This document shows positions 43,779-52,127 of a stretch of 64,000 nt of DNA, in pieces (positions within the stretch are counted from its first letter, which is position 1; each line of letters starts with the position of its first letter). Source of the DNA: Allomuricauda sp. CP2A (lineage in GTDB: Bacteria > Bacteroidota > Bacteroidia > Flavobacteriales > Flavobacteriaceae); assembly GCF_001683915.1 (NCBI RefSeq), contig NZ_LXTT01000139.1, positions 1-64,000 of the forward strand, read 5' to 3'. The position numbers and the translations under genes were made by a program. Below the pieces are notes generated by a model. That model had not been told where the DNA came from. It worked only from the letters and a program-made list of their open reading frames with translations, and searched no databases.

Positions 43779-43988
43779 AATAAAGAATTTCTTGAAACAA
43801 ACCATCCCTGAGGCTAGCCATAGGGGTATTTCGCCAGTTTCATTATGATTTTTAGGTCAAAAACCGAAATTCTTTATTTTTCCTCACCCGAAACTGCCCA
43901 AAGCAGTTTCGACCTCTCCAAAGGAGAGGTGAAACGAACTGAAAAAGTAAGCCATGGGTCAAAGCTCCTGATGAATTCCATGATTAAG
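43779..43988. repeat. 205 bp dispersed palindromic repeat, copy 2
   Basis: Begins one base after the sigma gene stop (aataaagaatttcttgaa) and ends tgattaag. Matches 4014-4219 throughout, with the same three nested palindromes: the outer aataaagaatttc/gaaattctttatt, cgaaactgc/gcagtttcg and cctctccaaaggagagg. Here the middle palindrome is perfect, whereas copy 1 has changes in one arm. The open frame 43845-44081 in it is not a gene. Confidence 0.8.
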
Positions 43989-44006
43989 CCCAAACAAACG
44001 GAAAAT

Positions 44007-44038
44007 AAAAAAGGGGATGTTTTTGACATCCCCTTTTT
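44007..44038. terminator. Bidirectional terminator after the sigma gene
   Basis: aaaaaaggggatgt and acatccccttttt form a strong G+C-topped stem with a 5 nt loop and T runs on both strands. It ends the sigma transcript and also the minus-strand micro-ORF operon, whose last stop is at 44059. Confidence 0.85.
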
Positions 44039-44058
44039 CATGATATTCACTAAAACTA

Positions 44059-44160
44059 TCAAGGTCTACTCAACTGGGTAATATCAAAATCAGTGAGCAT
44101 TTCGTTCAAACTTTGAATAAAATTCAAGTACGCGTTGTTTTCTTGGTTATGATTTTTCAT
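44059..44160 (-). CDS. Micro-ORF A, 33 aa, paralogue of micro-ORF B
   Basis: Starts MKNHNQENNAYLNFIQSLNE and ends DITQLSRP. Aligned with micro-ORF B it shares Y-L-x-F-(I/L)-Q-x-L-N-E-(M/I)-L in the same register. Amphipathic helical pattern, neutral to acidic, no signal peptide or membrane segment. It lies 22 nt after the stop of ORF B and 20 nt before the terminator, so the pair looks like the end of the operon that begins with the gene at 45555. Function unknown; no modifying enzyme nearby to suggest a RiPP. Confidence 0.5.
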   Translation of the reverse strand: MKNHNQENNAYLNFIQSLNEMLTDFDITQLSRP

Positions 44161-44182
44161 GGAAAAACGTTTGGGGTGTTAT

Positions 44183-44281
44183 CTATAAATAATCCAATTC
44201 GGCCAGTTCGTTTATGCTCAGGATTTCGTTGAGTTCTTGCAAAAAGGCCAAGTATTCTTCTCCGTAGGTATCGTATAGCAT
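44183..44281 (-). CDS. Micro-ORF B, 32 aa, paralogue of micro-ORF A
   Basis: Begins MLYDTYGEEYLAFLQELNE and ends NELAELDYL; strongly acidic. Shares the helix motif YLxFxQxLNExL with micro-ORF A, which argues that both frames are under selection, since their flanking DNA is not similar. It follows the 44400-44759 gene after 118 bp, which could hold its own promoter. Confidence 0.5.
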   Translation of the reverse strand: MLYDTYGEEYLAFLQELNEILSINELAELDYL

Positions 44282-44399
44282 GATAATCTTGCGTTTAAAT
44301 GTTTGGGTCTTTGTTATAACGTGAATCTATTGTAAAGATTATGCTGTTACAATAAATTGTGGTGAAATCCTATTTTCTGGTTGTGAAATCACTACCGGT

Positions 44400-44759
44400 T
44401 TATTTTTCCATTTCCATAATGTCCAAGGCCACTTCAAAATCTAGGTCAGCATCTATTTTATGGGGCCTAATATTGAATTCATCATAGATGAAGCACAGGT
44501 TCATGGGCAATCTTCTCCGCTCCCTTTCCGAAGCAACAACCCCCAATTTTTCCTGTAACGCACATTTTATTTCGTAGGCTTTGTTACTGATCTTGGTTTC
44601 CTCAGCGTTTTCCAATTCTTCCAAAAAGGGAATCTCTCTTTTGTCGCCTACCTCCAACATTTGATCCAATAATAGCAACTTGCATTCCAAATCGGGCGTA
44701 TGCTGAAATAGTTGGTAAAAAATGCTTTGTAGGTATTTGGGAAGTTCATTGTTTGCCAT
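44400..44759 (-). CDS. Small helical protein of unknown function
   Basis: 119 aa from ATG 44759; a longer reading from 44804 would overlap the upstream gene. All-helical and acidic, cytoplasmic: NELPKYLQSIFYQLFQHTPD, CKLLLLDQMLEVG, IPFLEELENAEETKISNKAYEI, ending DFEVALDIMEMEK. I do not recognise the family. It begins 16 bp after the stop of the degenerate-Hpt gene, so the two are co-transcribed. Confidence 0.7.
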   Translation of the reverse strand: MANNELPKYLQSIFYQLFQHTPDLECKLLLLDQMLEVGDKREIPFLEELENAEETKISNKAYEIKCALQEKLGVVASERERRRLPMNLCFIYDEFNIRPHKIDADLDFEVALDIMEMEK

Positions 44760-44775
44760 GGCAACAGATTTTTTA

Positions 44776-45555
44776 TTACATAGCTCGTAGCAATTCCATT
44801 TCAAAATCCACCTGCTCTTCCACTTTGGGATATTCCTTCACAAATTGTTCATATAGAAACGAGTGGTGTTTGTGGTCATTGTCCGTGCGGCATAGGGTGA
44901 TGATTTCCTGGGTGATTTCCAATAGGCCATCGGTTTTCATCATTCTCAAACAGGATTGTACGTTTTGGCACGACAGATCCAACGCGTTAAAGTTTTCGTT
45001 TTGGAGATGGATTTTGGCACTGCCCACAAATTCCAATACATTTTGTTTGAACAGCTTCACCAATTCTTCCAAAAGCTCCATTTGCCCCATACAGTCATCC
45101 AAGACAGGTCTTAAATTGATGTTGTTTGAGGAAAAGCTGGATTCCAAGCTTCGCTCAATAGACTTCATTTTGCCAGACTTCCTAATATTTTCAGTGGATT
45201 TCTTATTCAAACCTTGGGCAACATGCCTCAATGTTGACACAATTTCTTTTTGCTTTGGGGATAACGGGGTTTTATCCAAGGTATCTATAAGGGAAAGTAA
45301 GGTTTGGTGTGTAACATCTCCATCTTTTGATGTTGAGGGCCTTCCTTCTGAACCCTGAATGCCCACTCGCTCATAGATCACTTCCAATTGTTTCATTTCA
45401 GGAACTCCAAAAACCTTGTTTTCCAATCCTTGCTTGAACACTTCAAATGATTTTTTGAGTTCTCCCGCTTCAACAGTGCCCAATTCCTCATACGAAAAGT
45501 TGCTGAGCCCTATTTCCAATTTTTCCAAATACGTGAGTAGTTCCCTTGTTTCCAA
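44776..45555 (-). CDS. Helical protein with degenerate histidine-phosphotransfer (Hpt) domain
   Basis: 259 aa, no membrane segment. Residues about 145-259 read like an Hpt four-helix bundle: PVLDDCMGQMELLEELVKLF, NVLEFVGSAKIHLQNENFNALD, then CQNVQSCLRMMKTDGLLEIT where Hpt proteins have A-H-x-L-K-G. The phosphorylatable His is replaced by Gln, so phosphotransfer is not expected; it may instead bind receiver domains. The N-terminal half is helical and unassigned. Heads a four-frame minus-strand operon (45555 to 44059) and is divergent from the M19 dipeptidase gene. The Hpt call is from pattern only. Confidence 0.6.
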   Translation of the reverse strand: METRELLTYLEKLEIGLSNFSYEELGTVEAGELKKSFEVFKQGLENKVFGVPEMKQLEVIYERVGIQGSEGRPSTSKDGDVTHQTLLSLIDTLDKTPLSPKQKEIVSTLRHVAQGLNKKSTENIRKSGKMKSIERSLESSFSSNNINLRPVLDDCMGQMELLEELVKLFKQNVLEFVGSAKIHLQNENFNALDLSCQNVQSCLRMMKTDGLLEITQEIITLCRTDNDHKHHSFLYEQFVKEYPKVEEQVDFEMELLRAM

Positions 45556-45681
45556 GTTGTTTCCTTTAGTTGGTTAATCCTCTTAAAAATCAGGAATAGA
45601 CCTAGGGAAACCAATTTATTGTTCTGTAGCATGTGGATTTTGTTGTCAAATTGCTTTATTTGTAGGTGTAAACGACCCACC

Positions 45682-46965
45682 ATGAAACATTTCCATCTTT
45701 TGTGCAGCATTGCCTTGCTGATGGGCTGTGCGGAAAAACAACAGAACAAACCTGAAACCTTGGAAGAAAAAGCCCAACGCATCCATGACGCTGTCATTAC
45801 CATTGACACGCATGACGACATTAACATCAACAACTTTACGGACAGCATCAATTACACCCAAAATCTCAATACCCAGCTAAACCTGCCCAAAATGGAGGAA
45901 GGCGGTTTGGATGTGGCCTGGTTGATTGTGTACACCGGACAGGGCGCATTGAATGCCGAAGGCTACGCCAATGCTTCCGAAAATGCGATTTCCAAGTTTG
46001 AGGCTATCCACAAACTCTGTGAGGAAATCGCACCCGACCAGATAGAATTGGCATTGACCTCGGATGATGTACGCAGCATTGTGGCATCGGGCAAAAAAGT
46101 GGCCATGATCGGGGTGGAAAATGCCTATCCCATGGGTGAGGATCTGTCAAAAATTGAAGAATACCATAAGCGAGGCGCTCGCTACATGTCACTGGCGCAT
46201 AACGGCCATAGCCAATTTTCGGATTCCAATACCGGAGAAAAGGACAGTATTTGGTTGCACAATGGCCTAAGTGAATTGGGAAAACAAGCCATTGCTGAAA
46301 TGAACCGGGTGGGCATCATGATCGATATTTCACACCCTTCCAAAGAAGCGATGCTCCAAATGGTGGAACTGTCCAAAGTTCCGATCATTGCTTCGCATTC
46401 CTCAGCAAGGGCCCTTTGCGACCACAGCCGAAACCTGGATGATGAACAATTGTTGTTGCTCAAGGAAAATGGAGGCGTGGTACAGACTGTGGCCTTTAGT
46501 TCGTATTTGAACACAGAAAAGCATGAGGCACGAGCTGCCTTCATGAAGGACATTTACCAAGCCGCAGCGGATTCGTTGGGCTTGAATTGGTACGAGCGTT
46601 CCCAGTTTTCATCCTTGACCAAGGAACAGCAAGAGGAATACATGGAAAATTACCCCAAAGTGACCCAATTGGGCGATGAAATGGCAGCGACCAAACCTGA
46701 TGCCCCACCTGCCGTCAATGTTTCTGATTTTGTGGATCATATTGATTATATGGTGAAGCTCATTGGGATAGACCATGTGGGTATCAGCTCCGATTTTGAT
46801 GGCGGAGGCGGTATTGAAGGCTGGTCCGATGCTTCGGAAACCTTCAACGTGACCTTGGAACTGGTAAAACGGGGCTATACCGAGGAGGAAATCGCAAAAT
46901 TGTGGGGTGGAAACCTGTTGCGGGTTCTGGATGAGGTGCAGGCCTATGCCGCCTCTCACGACTAA
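45682..46965 (+). CDS. Membrane dipeptidase (M19) lipoprotein
   Basis: 427 aa from ATG 45682, chosen because it starts a lipoprotein signal (FHLLCSIALLMGC, C15). Zinc-site elements of renal dipeptidase-like enzymes: DTHDDIN near residue 40, the bridging Glu in IGVENAYP, SLAHNGHS, DISHPSKE and ASHSSARALCDH. It hydrolyses dipeptides in the periplasm or at the surface. The end DGGGGIEGWSDAS is also characteristic. It overlaps the convergent thioesterase gene by 4 bp at the stop codons. Confidence 0.92.
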   Translation: MKHFHLLCSIALLMGCAEKQQNKPETLEEKAQRIHDAVITIDTHDDININNFTDSINYTQNLNTQLNLPKMEEGGLDVAWLIVYTGQGALNAEGYANASENAISKFEAIHKLCEEIAPDQIELALTSDDVRSIVASGKKVAMIGVENAYPMGEDLSKIEEYHKRGARYMSLAHNGHSQFSDSNTGEKDSIWLHNGLSELGKQAIAEMNRVGIMIDISHPSKEAMLQMVELSKVPIIASHSSARALCDHSRNLDDEQLLLLKENGGVVQTVAFSSYLNTEKHEARAAFMKDIYQAAADSLGLNWYERSQFSSLTKEQQEEYMENYPKVTQLGDEMAATKPDAPPAVNVSDFVDHIDYMVKLIGIDHVGISSDFDGGGGIEGWSDASETFNVTLELVKRGYTEEEIAKLWGGNLLRVLDEVQAYAASHD

Positions 46966-47378
46966 GATTTCGCTTCTTCTTCCTTTTCTTTTTTGGCCAA
47001 TCGGTCTTTGACGAACTCTATCTTGGTTTTCCCATGAGGTTTGGGATTGCCCTTATCGTCCAAGTTCACCATGATGATGTTGTCCACGGTAACAATGCTC
47101 TCGTGGGTCATCTTGTTCCGCACCTCACAGTTCAAGGATATGGAAGTGGTTCCGAATTTGATGACATCAATCCCAATTTCAATCACGTCGCCTTCAACGG
47201 CAGTGCTCATAAAATTGATCTCGGACATATATTTGGTGACCACTTTTTTATTTTCCAGCTGTATGATGCTGTATAGTGCTGCTTCTTCGTCAATCCAGGC
47301 GAGGACCTTGCCTCCAAAAAGAGTTCCATTGGCGTTCAAATCCCCTGGCTTTACCCATTTTCTTGTATGAAATCGCAT
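46962..47378 (-). CDS. Acyl-CoA thioesterase (hotdog fold)
   Basis: 138 aa. Hotdog signatures: LNANGTLFGGKVLAWIDEEAALYS with the Asn and Gly before the long helix and the acidic catalytic pair, KYMSEINFMSTAVEGDVIEI, and VDNIIMVNLDDKGNPKPHG. It matches the YciA/acyl-CoA hydrolase group acting on short and medium chains. The C-terminus is a charged helix (KKEKEEEAKS). It has its own upstream region of about 155 bp. Confidence 0.9.
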   Translation of the reverse strand: MRFHTRKWVKPGDLNANGTLFGGKVLAWIDEEAALYSIIQLENKKVVTKYMSEINFMSTAVEGDVIEIGIDVIKFGTTSISLNCEVRNKMTHESIVTVDNIIMVNLDDKGNPKPHGKTKIEFVKDRLAKKEKEEEAKS

Positions 47379-47535
47379 TTTTGAAACGTTAACTATTCAG
47401 TACAAAGTTAGCCTAATCGTATGAAGTTTGGTTGAAATAATGTTTTGTTTTCTGTTATTTACGGATTTGAAATATTTCCCTATTTGGCAGTAAAGAGGTC
47501 ACAATTTTCAGTCCTTGGATTTCCCAATCCATAAA

Positions 47536-48435
47536 TTATTTGAATAAATCCCCAACAGAAGTCAATGTTGATTTTGGAATAATGAGATCAGAACCTAATT
47601 GAGGGTTCAATTTTTGGATGAAATATGCGGAAAGCAAGGGCGATTCCACCTCCAGGTTTTGGTGCACAAAAAAATGGATGTTTTCCAACCCCAATTTTTT
47701 CCAGGCTACCAAGCGTTCCACCCAATCCTCCAAACGGGCATAATCCGATTCGTGGTTGGCACCAACATATCTAATAAATGCTTCATTGTTGGTGAGTCGC
47801 ATGTGCATAAGATCACGCCTACCTGCCGTATCCACCAAGACATTGGCCATTTTGTTCTCTTCCAGTAAGTGGTAAAGTTCTTGGGCCACGGTTTCATCAG
47901 TGAACCAATCCGTATGCCGAAACTCCATGGCCAACGGAAACTCCTTGGGCCAATATTCCACAAAGCGCACTACCCTTTCCCAGTTTTTGGGACCAAAATT
48001 GTTGTGCATCTGTAAAAAAATGGTGCCAAGTTTCTCCTTTAACAACGATGTGACCTCCAAATAACGGTCCGCTACTTCGTAGACCTTGTCGTTAAGGCGG
48101 CGTAAATGGCTGACTTCATTGGTCATCTTGGGAAAGAACTTAAAGTTTTCGGGAGTCTTATCGTACCATTTCTCATAGGTTTCCGCAGGAAAAATTCTAT
48201 AAAAGGTAGCATTCAACTCAATACAATTAAATTGAGACGAATAATAGGTCAACTCGTCTTTTGTGCCGCGAGGGTAAAAGTTTTTGAGGTCCTGTCGGTT
48301 CCATTTGGCGCAGCCCACAAACACCTTGGTTTTTCCTTCTTGTCTGGTTTTGGACAAAACCACCGGCGTATCGGGATGGTCGGGTGGTATGGTAAAATCT
48401 ATAAGTTCTGGGTGGTCTACTTTGCCGAATTTCAT
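47536..48435 (-). CDS. DUF72 family protein (YecE-like)
   Basis: 299 aa, TIM-barrel-like. Family blocks: VFVGCAKWNRQDLKNFYP, YSSQFNCIELNATFYRIFP, FKFFPKMTNEVSHL, GTIFLQMHNNFGPKN, MEFRHTDWFTDE, VLVDTAGRRDLMHMRLTN and IHFFVHQN. DUF72 has no proven activity, though the barrel mouth carries conserved acidic and His residues. Cytoplasmic, single gene. Confidence 0.92.
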   Translation of the reverse strand: MKFGKVDHPELIDFTIPPDHPDTPVVLSKTRQEGKTKVFVGCAKWNRQDLKNFYPRGTKDELTYYSSQFNCIELNATFYRIFPAETYEKWYDKTPENFKFFPKMTNEVSHLRRLNDKVYEVADRYLEVTSLLKEKLGTIFLQMHNNFGPKNWERVVRFVEYWPKEFPLAMEFRHTDWFTDETVAQELYHLLEENKMANVLVDTAGRRDLMHMRLTNNEAFIRYVGANHESDYARLEDWVERLVAWKKLGLENIHFFVHQNLEVESPLLSAYFIQKLNPQLGSDLIIPKSTLTSVGDLFK

Positions 48436-48559
48436 GAACTGGGATTTAGAAGCTTAAAAATATAAAAATGGAATCATTGTAGCTATTTCAGCAATTTCTA
48501 TCTCAAAATCGCTTGAAAATTTCTACATTCAATGAGGTTACAAAACGAATTTAAGTAGT

Positions 48560-49375
48560 ATGAAACGTCTTCTTCAGGTTGTAAACATCATCGCATTTTT
48601 GGCAACGGTTTTTGTCAATTACCTTTCGAATACAGGAATAATTAACCATACAACCATTGGTGAAGTTTCCAAGGGTCTGAATTCGCTTTTTACTCCAGCA
48701 AGCTATGCTTTTTCCATTTGGGGACTGATTTATATGTTGTTACTGGGCTTTATTATATATCAAGGAAGAAGTCTGCTCACCCATGTGCGCGATGATGGTT
48801 TTATAACTAAGGTGGGATGGAACTTTGTTTTCTCCTGCGCGGCAAATATCGCTTGGGTGTTTTGTTGGTTGTATGGGTATACGGGCTTATCCTGCTTGTT
48901 CATTTTTGTAATGCTCATTTCACTTTTAAAAATTGTAGTGGACAATGACATGGAATTATGGGATGCGCCAATCAGTGTCATTGCATTTTTGTGGTGGCCC
49001 TTTGTGTTCTATTCCGGTTGGGTAACTGTGGCAAGTATAGCAAACGTAGCTGCATATTTGGTAAAGATGGGGTGGAATGGTTTTGGAATTTCTGAACCGG
49101 CATGGACCCTGATCATGATCGTTATTGCGCTGATTATAAACCTACTCGTTACCTGGAAACGAAATATGCGTGAATTTGCTCTTGTGGGTGCTTGGTCCTT
49201 GGTGGCGATTGCCTATGCCAATTATGGGCAACATCAAAGTATTGTCTATGCCGCTGGTGCAGCAGCACTAATTTTAGTAGTAAGTTCCGGTATTCATGGT
49301 TTTTTGAATAGAGATACCAACCCATTGATCAAATTCATGGAGTTTAGAAGCGGAAAAGGTTCTAGGCAAAATTAA
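48560..49375 (+). CDS. TspO/MBR-related tryptophan-rich membrane protein
   Basis: 271 aa, about eight membrane helices, longer than classical five-helix TspO. TspO-like positions: FTPASYAFSIWGLIYML, GWNFVFSCAANIAWVFCWLYG, LWDAPISVIAFLWWPFVFYSGW and many Trp in helix ends. Relatives bind porphyrins or act in stress signalling. It is divergent from the DUF72 gene (124 bp between) and is followed by a small membrane protein gene after 165 bp. Confidence 0.85.
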   Translation: MKRLLQVVNIIAFLATVFVNYLSNTGIINHTTIGEVSKGLNSLFTPASYAFSIWGLIYMLLLGFIIYQGRSLLTHVRDDGFITKVGWNFVFSCAANIAWVFCWLYGYTGLSCLFIFVMLISLLKIVVDNDMELWDAPISVIAFLWWPFVFYSGWVTVASIANVAAYLVKMGWNGFGISEPAWTLIMIVIALIINLLVTWKRNMREFALVGAWSLVAIAYANYGQHQSIVYAAGAAALILVVSSGIHGFLNRDTNPLIKFMEFRSGKGSRQN

Positions 49376-49540
49376 CAACCTGACCGATAGAGCATAGTAA
49401 TCTTTGATCGGACAATGAAAAGTTAATTTTATGAACGGCAATAAACATAATCCCCAATTTTTTTAAGGTTTTCCTGCAACAAGGTTTTGCGGCGATTGAT
49501 TAACTTACCAACACTTCCCCCTTAACAAAACACATATCGT

Positions 49541-49807
49541 ATGGCCATATATTTAATATTGGTGGGAGTACTCTTTTTGATTCTTGTGTATAGCAATGTA
49601 AAAGCTGGGCTTGACACAGACTGGTTAATATGGACGTTGGCCACCATTGCTGTGCTCGTTGGAGTTCTGTATCTGTCCAATTACATAGATTGCAAAATGA
49701 ACAAAAGTGGTTACTGTGGAACGGTGCCGACCTCCATCTGGATGTACGCCGCCCCTGTTGCCCTCTGCTTGATGCAGTTTATTTACTTAAAAAGAGGCAG
49801 AATTTAA
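49541..49807 (+). CDS. Small membrane protein of unknown function
   Basis: 88 aa with three membrane segments (IYLILVGVLFLILVYSNV, LIWTLATIAVLVGVLYLS, WMYAAPVALCLMQFIYL) and a short loop holding DCKMNKSGYC, whose two Cys may pair. Basic end LKRGRI. Family unknown. It ends 13 bp from the stop of the convergent DUF1080 gene. Confidence 0.7.
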   Translation: MAIYLILVGVLFLILVYSNVKAGLDTDWLIWTLATIAVLVGVLYLSNYIDCKMNKSGYCGTVPTSIWMYAAPVALCLMQFIYLKRGRI

Positions 49808-49820
49808 TTAAAGGGCTTTT

Positions 49821-50585
49821 TTAAAGCTTCCGAATCTTTATATCCCTAAACCAGACTTCAAAATACCAATCCTGCAAGGCTATTTTGCCTTGGGTGGCTT
49901 TGCCAAACTCTGGATAATTCTTAAAATGGGTCGAAGCAACTTTTTCGTGCCATTCGGGTGTTGTAAAGTCTTGCGTTGCGGTTAGGACGCCGTTCAGGTA
50001 AAATTCCACTTTTCCATCCACCTGTTTAATGCGGGTTTGGTTCCACTGCCCCGCTTGGGTAATCGCCTCATTCTGCTGTGGGGAGAGCGCATACAGACAT
50101 CCCGATTTTTTCACCGCTAAATCATGATCCATGTGGTTGGGATCCAAAATTTGATACTCTGGCCCAGTTTGGTACGCAGTGGCCACTTCAGGTTTCTCCT
50201 GAACATTGATAAAAACACCACTGTTCCCCCGGTTGGAGATTTTCCACTCCAAAACCAGCTCGTAGTTTTCAAAGGACTTTTCAGTGACCAAATCCTCATT
50301 ATGTTCGGTTTCAATGTTTGGGTTGCGATGGAGCGCACCGTCCTTCACCTCCCATACCGATGGCGCATTTGGAGCGTTGTACACATGCCAGCCGTTCAGT
50401 GTCTTGCCATCAAACAACAATTCCCAGCCCTGTTCCTTTTCGATATCATATAAGGTATTATGGCTCTCATTTTCCTCCGCTATTTGTTTGGTGTGCCATT
50501 CGGAGGATTTTTCTTCTTTATCCTGGGTTTTGCAGGAAACAATGAAAAGGACAAGGCAGAATAGGCCAGAAATTTTTAGGTGCAT
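49821..50585 (-). CDS. DUF1080 (3-keto-disaccharide hydrolase family) lipoprotein
   Basis: 254 aa. Lipobox LVLFIVSC (C18) followed by KTQDKEEKSS. The DUF1080 domain spans about 55-250: WELLFDGKTLNGWHVYN, SVWEVKDGALHRNP, NYELVLEWKISNRGNSGVFINV, TGPEYQILDPNHMD, AGQWNQTRIKQVDGKVEFYLNG and GKIALQDWYFEVWFRDIKI. Third family member in the window, most likely surface or periplasmic. Its upstream 362 bp holds the second inverted-repeat element and nothing else I can assign. Confidence 0.9.
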   Translation of the reverse strand: MHLKISGLFCLVLFIVSCKTQDKEEKSSEWHTKQIAEENESHNTLYDIEKEQGWELLFDGKTLNGWHVYNAPNAPSVWEVKDGALHRNPNIETEHNEDLVTEKSFENYELVLEWKISNRGNSGVFINVQEKPEVATAYQTGPEYQILDPNHMDHDLAVKKSGCLYALSPQQNEAITQAGQWNQTRIKQVDGKVEFYLNGVLTATQDFTTPEWHEKVASTHFKNYPEFGKATQGKIALQDWYFEVWFRDIKIRKL

Positions 50586-50642
50586 GGGTTTGTTGAATTA
50601 ATGGCCTTAAAAATACTCAAATAAAATTTTGTGAATATCAGT

Positions 50643-50806
50643 AATCAATCATATTGCCCCGTCACTTCGAGGCCTTCGACTACGCTCAGGATAAACTAAA
50701 GTCGAGAAGTTATTGGATTCAACGTCTTAAAAATAAGGTCTCGACTGCGCCTGTCTGCCGACAAAGGCAGGCTCGACCTGACAACTTTTTGTTTATATGA
50801 TTGATT
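50643..50806. repeat. 164 bp inverted-repeat element (MITE-like), copy B, with inverted core and 22 bp insertion
   Basis: Same perfect 12 bp ends as copy A: aatcaatcatat at 50643-50654 and atatgattgatt at 50795-50806. The core is the reverse complement of copy A's, plus an extra 22 bp (50750-50771) that is itself a CTGCC/GGCAG palindrome of the family seen at 24041 and 60448. Flanks match those of copy A in direct orientation. It lies between the divergent DUF1080 and 50948 genes. Confidence 0.8.
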
Positions 50807-50947
50807 GTGGACAATCAGATAAAATTTTTGAACCAGCGAATTGAATGTCAGGGTTTCTGGGGACATGTTTATAACATCGTTAAAAACTATTGACGCCAAC
50901 AAAATTGTGCGGTTTCTGATTATGTAATTTTAGTAAAACTTACAACC

Positions 50948-51364
50948 ATGGATTCACGATCCAAAAGTCTTTTGGAAATCCGTCCGGACATTCCACAGTC
51001 ACACTTTAATAGCGAAATGGGTTTTGATGAACGTTTTCAGAACCAAACCCTGCGTCCCGTAATTAAATTGCAGAACTTTTTGCTGGTAGAGGCGTTTAAA
51101 AATTACATCAACAAACACAAGGGTGTTTTTTACGACCTTCCGCTGGAAAAACGCATGGCGTACATTGAACGGGCCATACAAAAGGACATCAAATTCAGAA
51201 ATTCCTTGAAGGGCATGGTCATCGGTCAATTTACCGTTGAAGAATATCAGGACTACATCAAAAATTCTTCTGCCCTGAACAAAAGAATGATGAATATGGT
51301 CATTGAGCGGCTAAAGGACCAGGTACAGATTTTGGACAAAGAGGAAATCCTTCTACAGAATTGA
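50948..51364 (+). CDS. Conserved-looking helical protein of unknown function
   Basis: 138 aa, soluble, mostly helical: RPVIKLQNFLLVEAFKNYINKHKGVFYDLPLEKRMAYIERAIQKDIKFRNSLKGMVIGQFTVEEYQDY is one continuous helical region (quoted pieces: RPVIKLQNFLLVEAF, LPLEKRMAYIERAIQ, LKGMVIGQFTVEEY). No enzyme motif, no signal. Family not recognised. A TAATTTTA box about 20 bp before the start could be its -7 element. It overlaps the convergent DUF2461 gene by 12 bp. Confidence 0.72.
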   Translation: MDSRSKSLLEIRPDIPQSHFNSEMGFDERFQNQTLRPVIKLQNFLLVEAFKNYINKHKGVFYDLPLEKRMAYIERAIQKDIKFRNSLKGMVIGQFTVEEYQDYIKNSSALNKRMMNMVIERLKDQVQILDKEEILLQN

Positions 51365-52030
51365 TTCCCCGTTCAGGTTGGTGGTCAAAATATCGCTCAT
51401 AAGATCAAAATATGGTCGTATGGAACGATACGATTCGTCCACTTCCCGGGAAAAAGAATCCGACAGTACTTCCTTATCTGAAAAGTTTCGGATAAATATA
51501 AACTGCTTTTTCCGGATCAAATCAATATCAGGATGTTCCCGGTCAAAGCCTTTTGGGGCTGTTTTTACGGCATCACCGGCCAAATCGCCCCATATTTTTT
51601 TGAAGGATTTCTCACCAATGACCTCACGGAACTCCGAAGCATCCGTTTCCAATTCCTTCCGAATTCGAAAAAGGTCTTCCTTGTTCGGATCCCAAAATCC
51701 AGTGGCCAAAAAGGAACCGCCAGGCGTTAAATGAATGTAATACCCACCCCGTAAATGGGCGCCCAATCTTGAAAATGAAGCGGAAAGATGGGTTTTGTAA
51801 GGTGTTTTGTCCTTTGAAAACCGTACATCCCGGTAAATGCGGAACATTTTCATTTTCTCGATTTCATCATGGTGGTTCAGTCCCTCCTTAATGGTTTCAA
51901 AAAAGGATTTTACGGCTTTTTCATGTGTCTTGAAAGTGGGTTTATGCTGTTCGAACCAATCTTTGTTGTTATTTTTGGACAGTTCTTTTAAGAAATCAAA
52001 TGCATCTTTTGAGATAGTGGAATTGCTCAC
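51353..52030 (-). CDS. DUF2461 family protein
   Basis: 225 aa. Family blocks: FDFLKELSKNNNKDWFEQHK at the start, FRIYRDVRFSKDKTPYKTHL, HLRGGYYIHLTPGGSFLATGFWDP and the central GDAVKTAPKGFDREHPDIDLIRKKQFI. The function is unproven. Cytoplasmic. It overlaps the 3' end of the neighbouring gene, a compact convergent arrangement, and is divergent from cysE. Confidence 0.92.
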   Translation of the reverse strand: MSNSTISKDAFDFLKELSKNNNKDWFEQHKPTFKTHEKAVKSFFETIKEGLNHHDEIEKMKMFRIYRDVRFSKDKTPYKTHLSASFSRLGAHLRGGYYIHLTPGGSFLATGFWDPNKEDLFRIRKELETDASEFREVIGEKSFKKIWGDLAGDAVKTAPKGFDREHPDIDLIRKKQFIFIRNFSDKEVLSDSFSREVDESYRSIRPYFDLMSDILTTNLNGESIL

Positions 52031-52127
52031 AGTCTTAATTGATAATATGTTATTTTTTATCTAAAGTTAGCCTTTTATCTGGGTGCATGGTAAGGATTTG
52101 TCTAATTTTAAGACAATAAAGTATAGT

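Noticed and set aside
43845-44081. 78-codon frame behind the sigma gene
   Set aside because: Runs from the second copy of the 205 bp repeat through the terminator hairpin.
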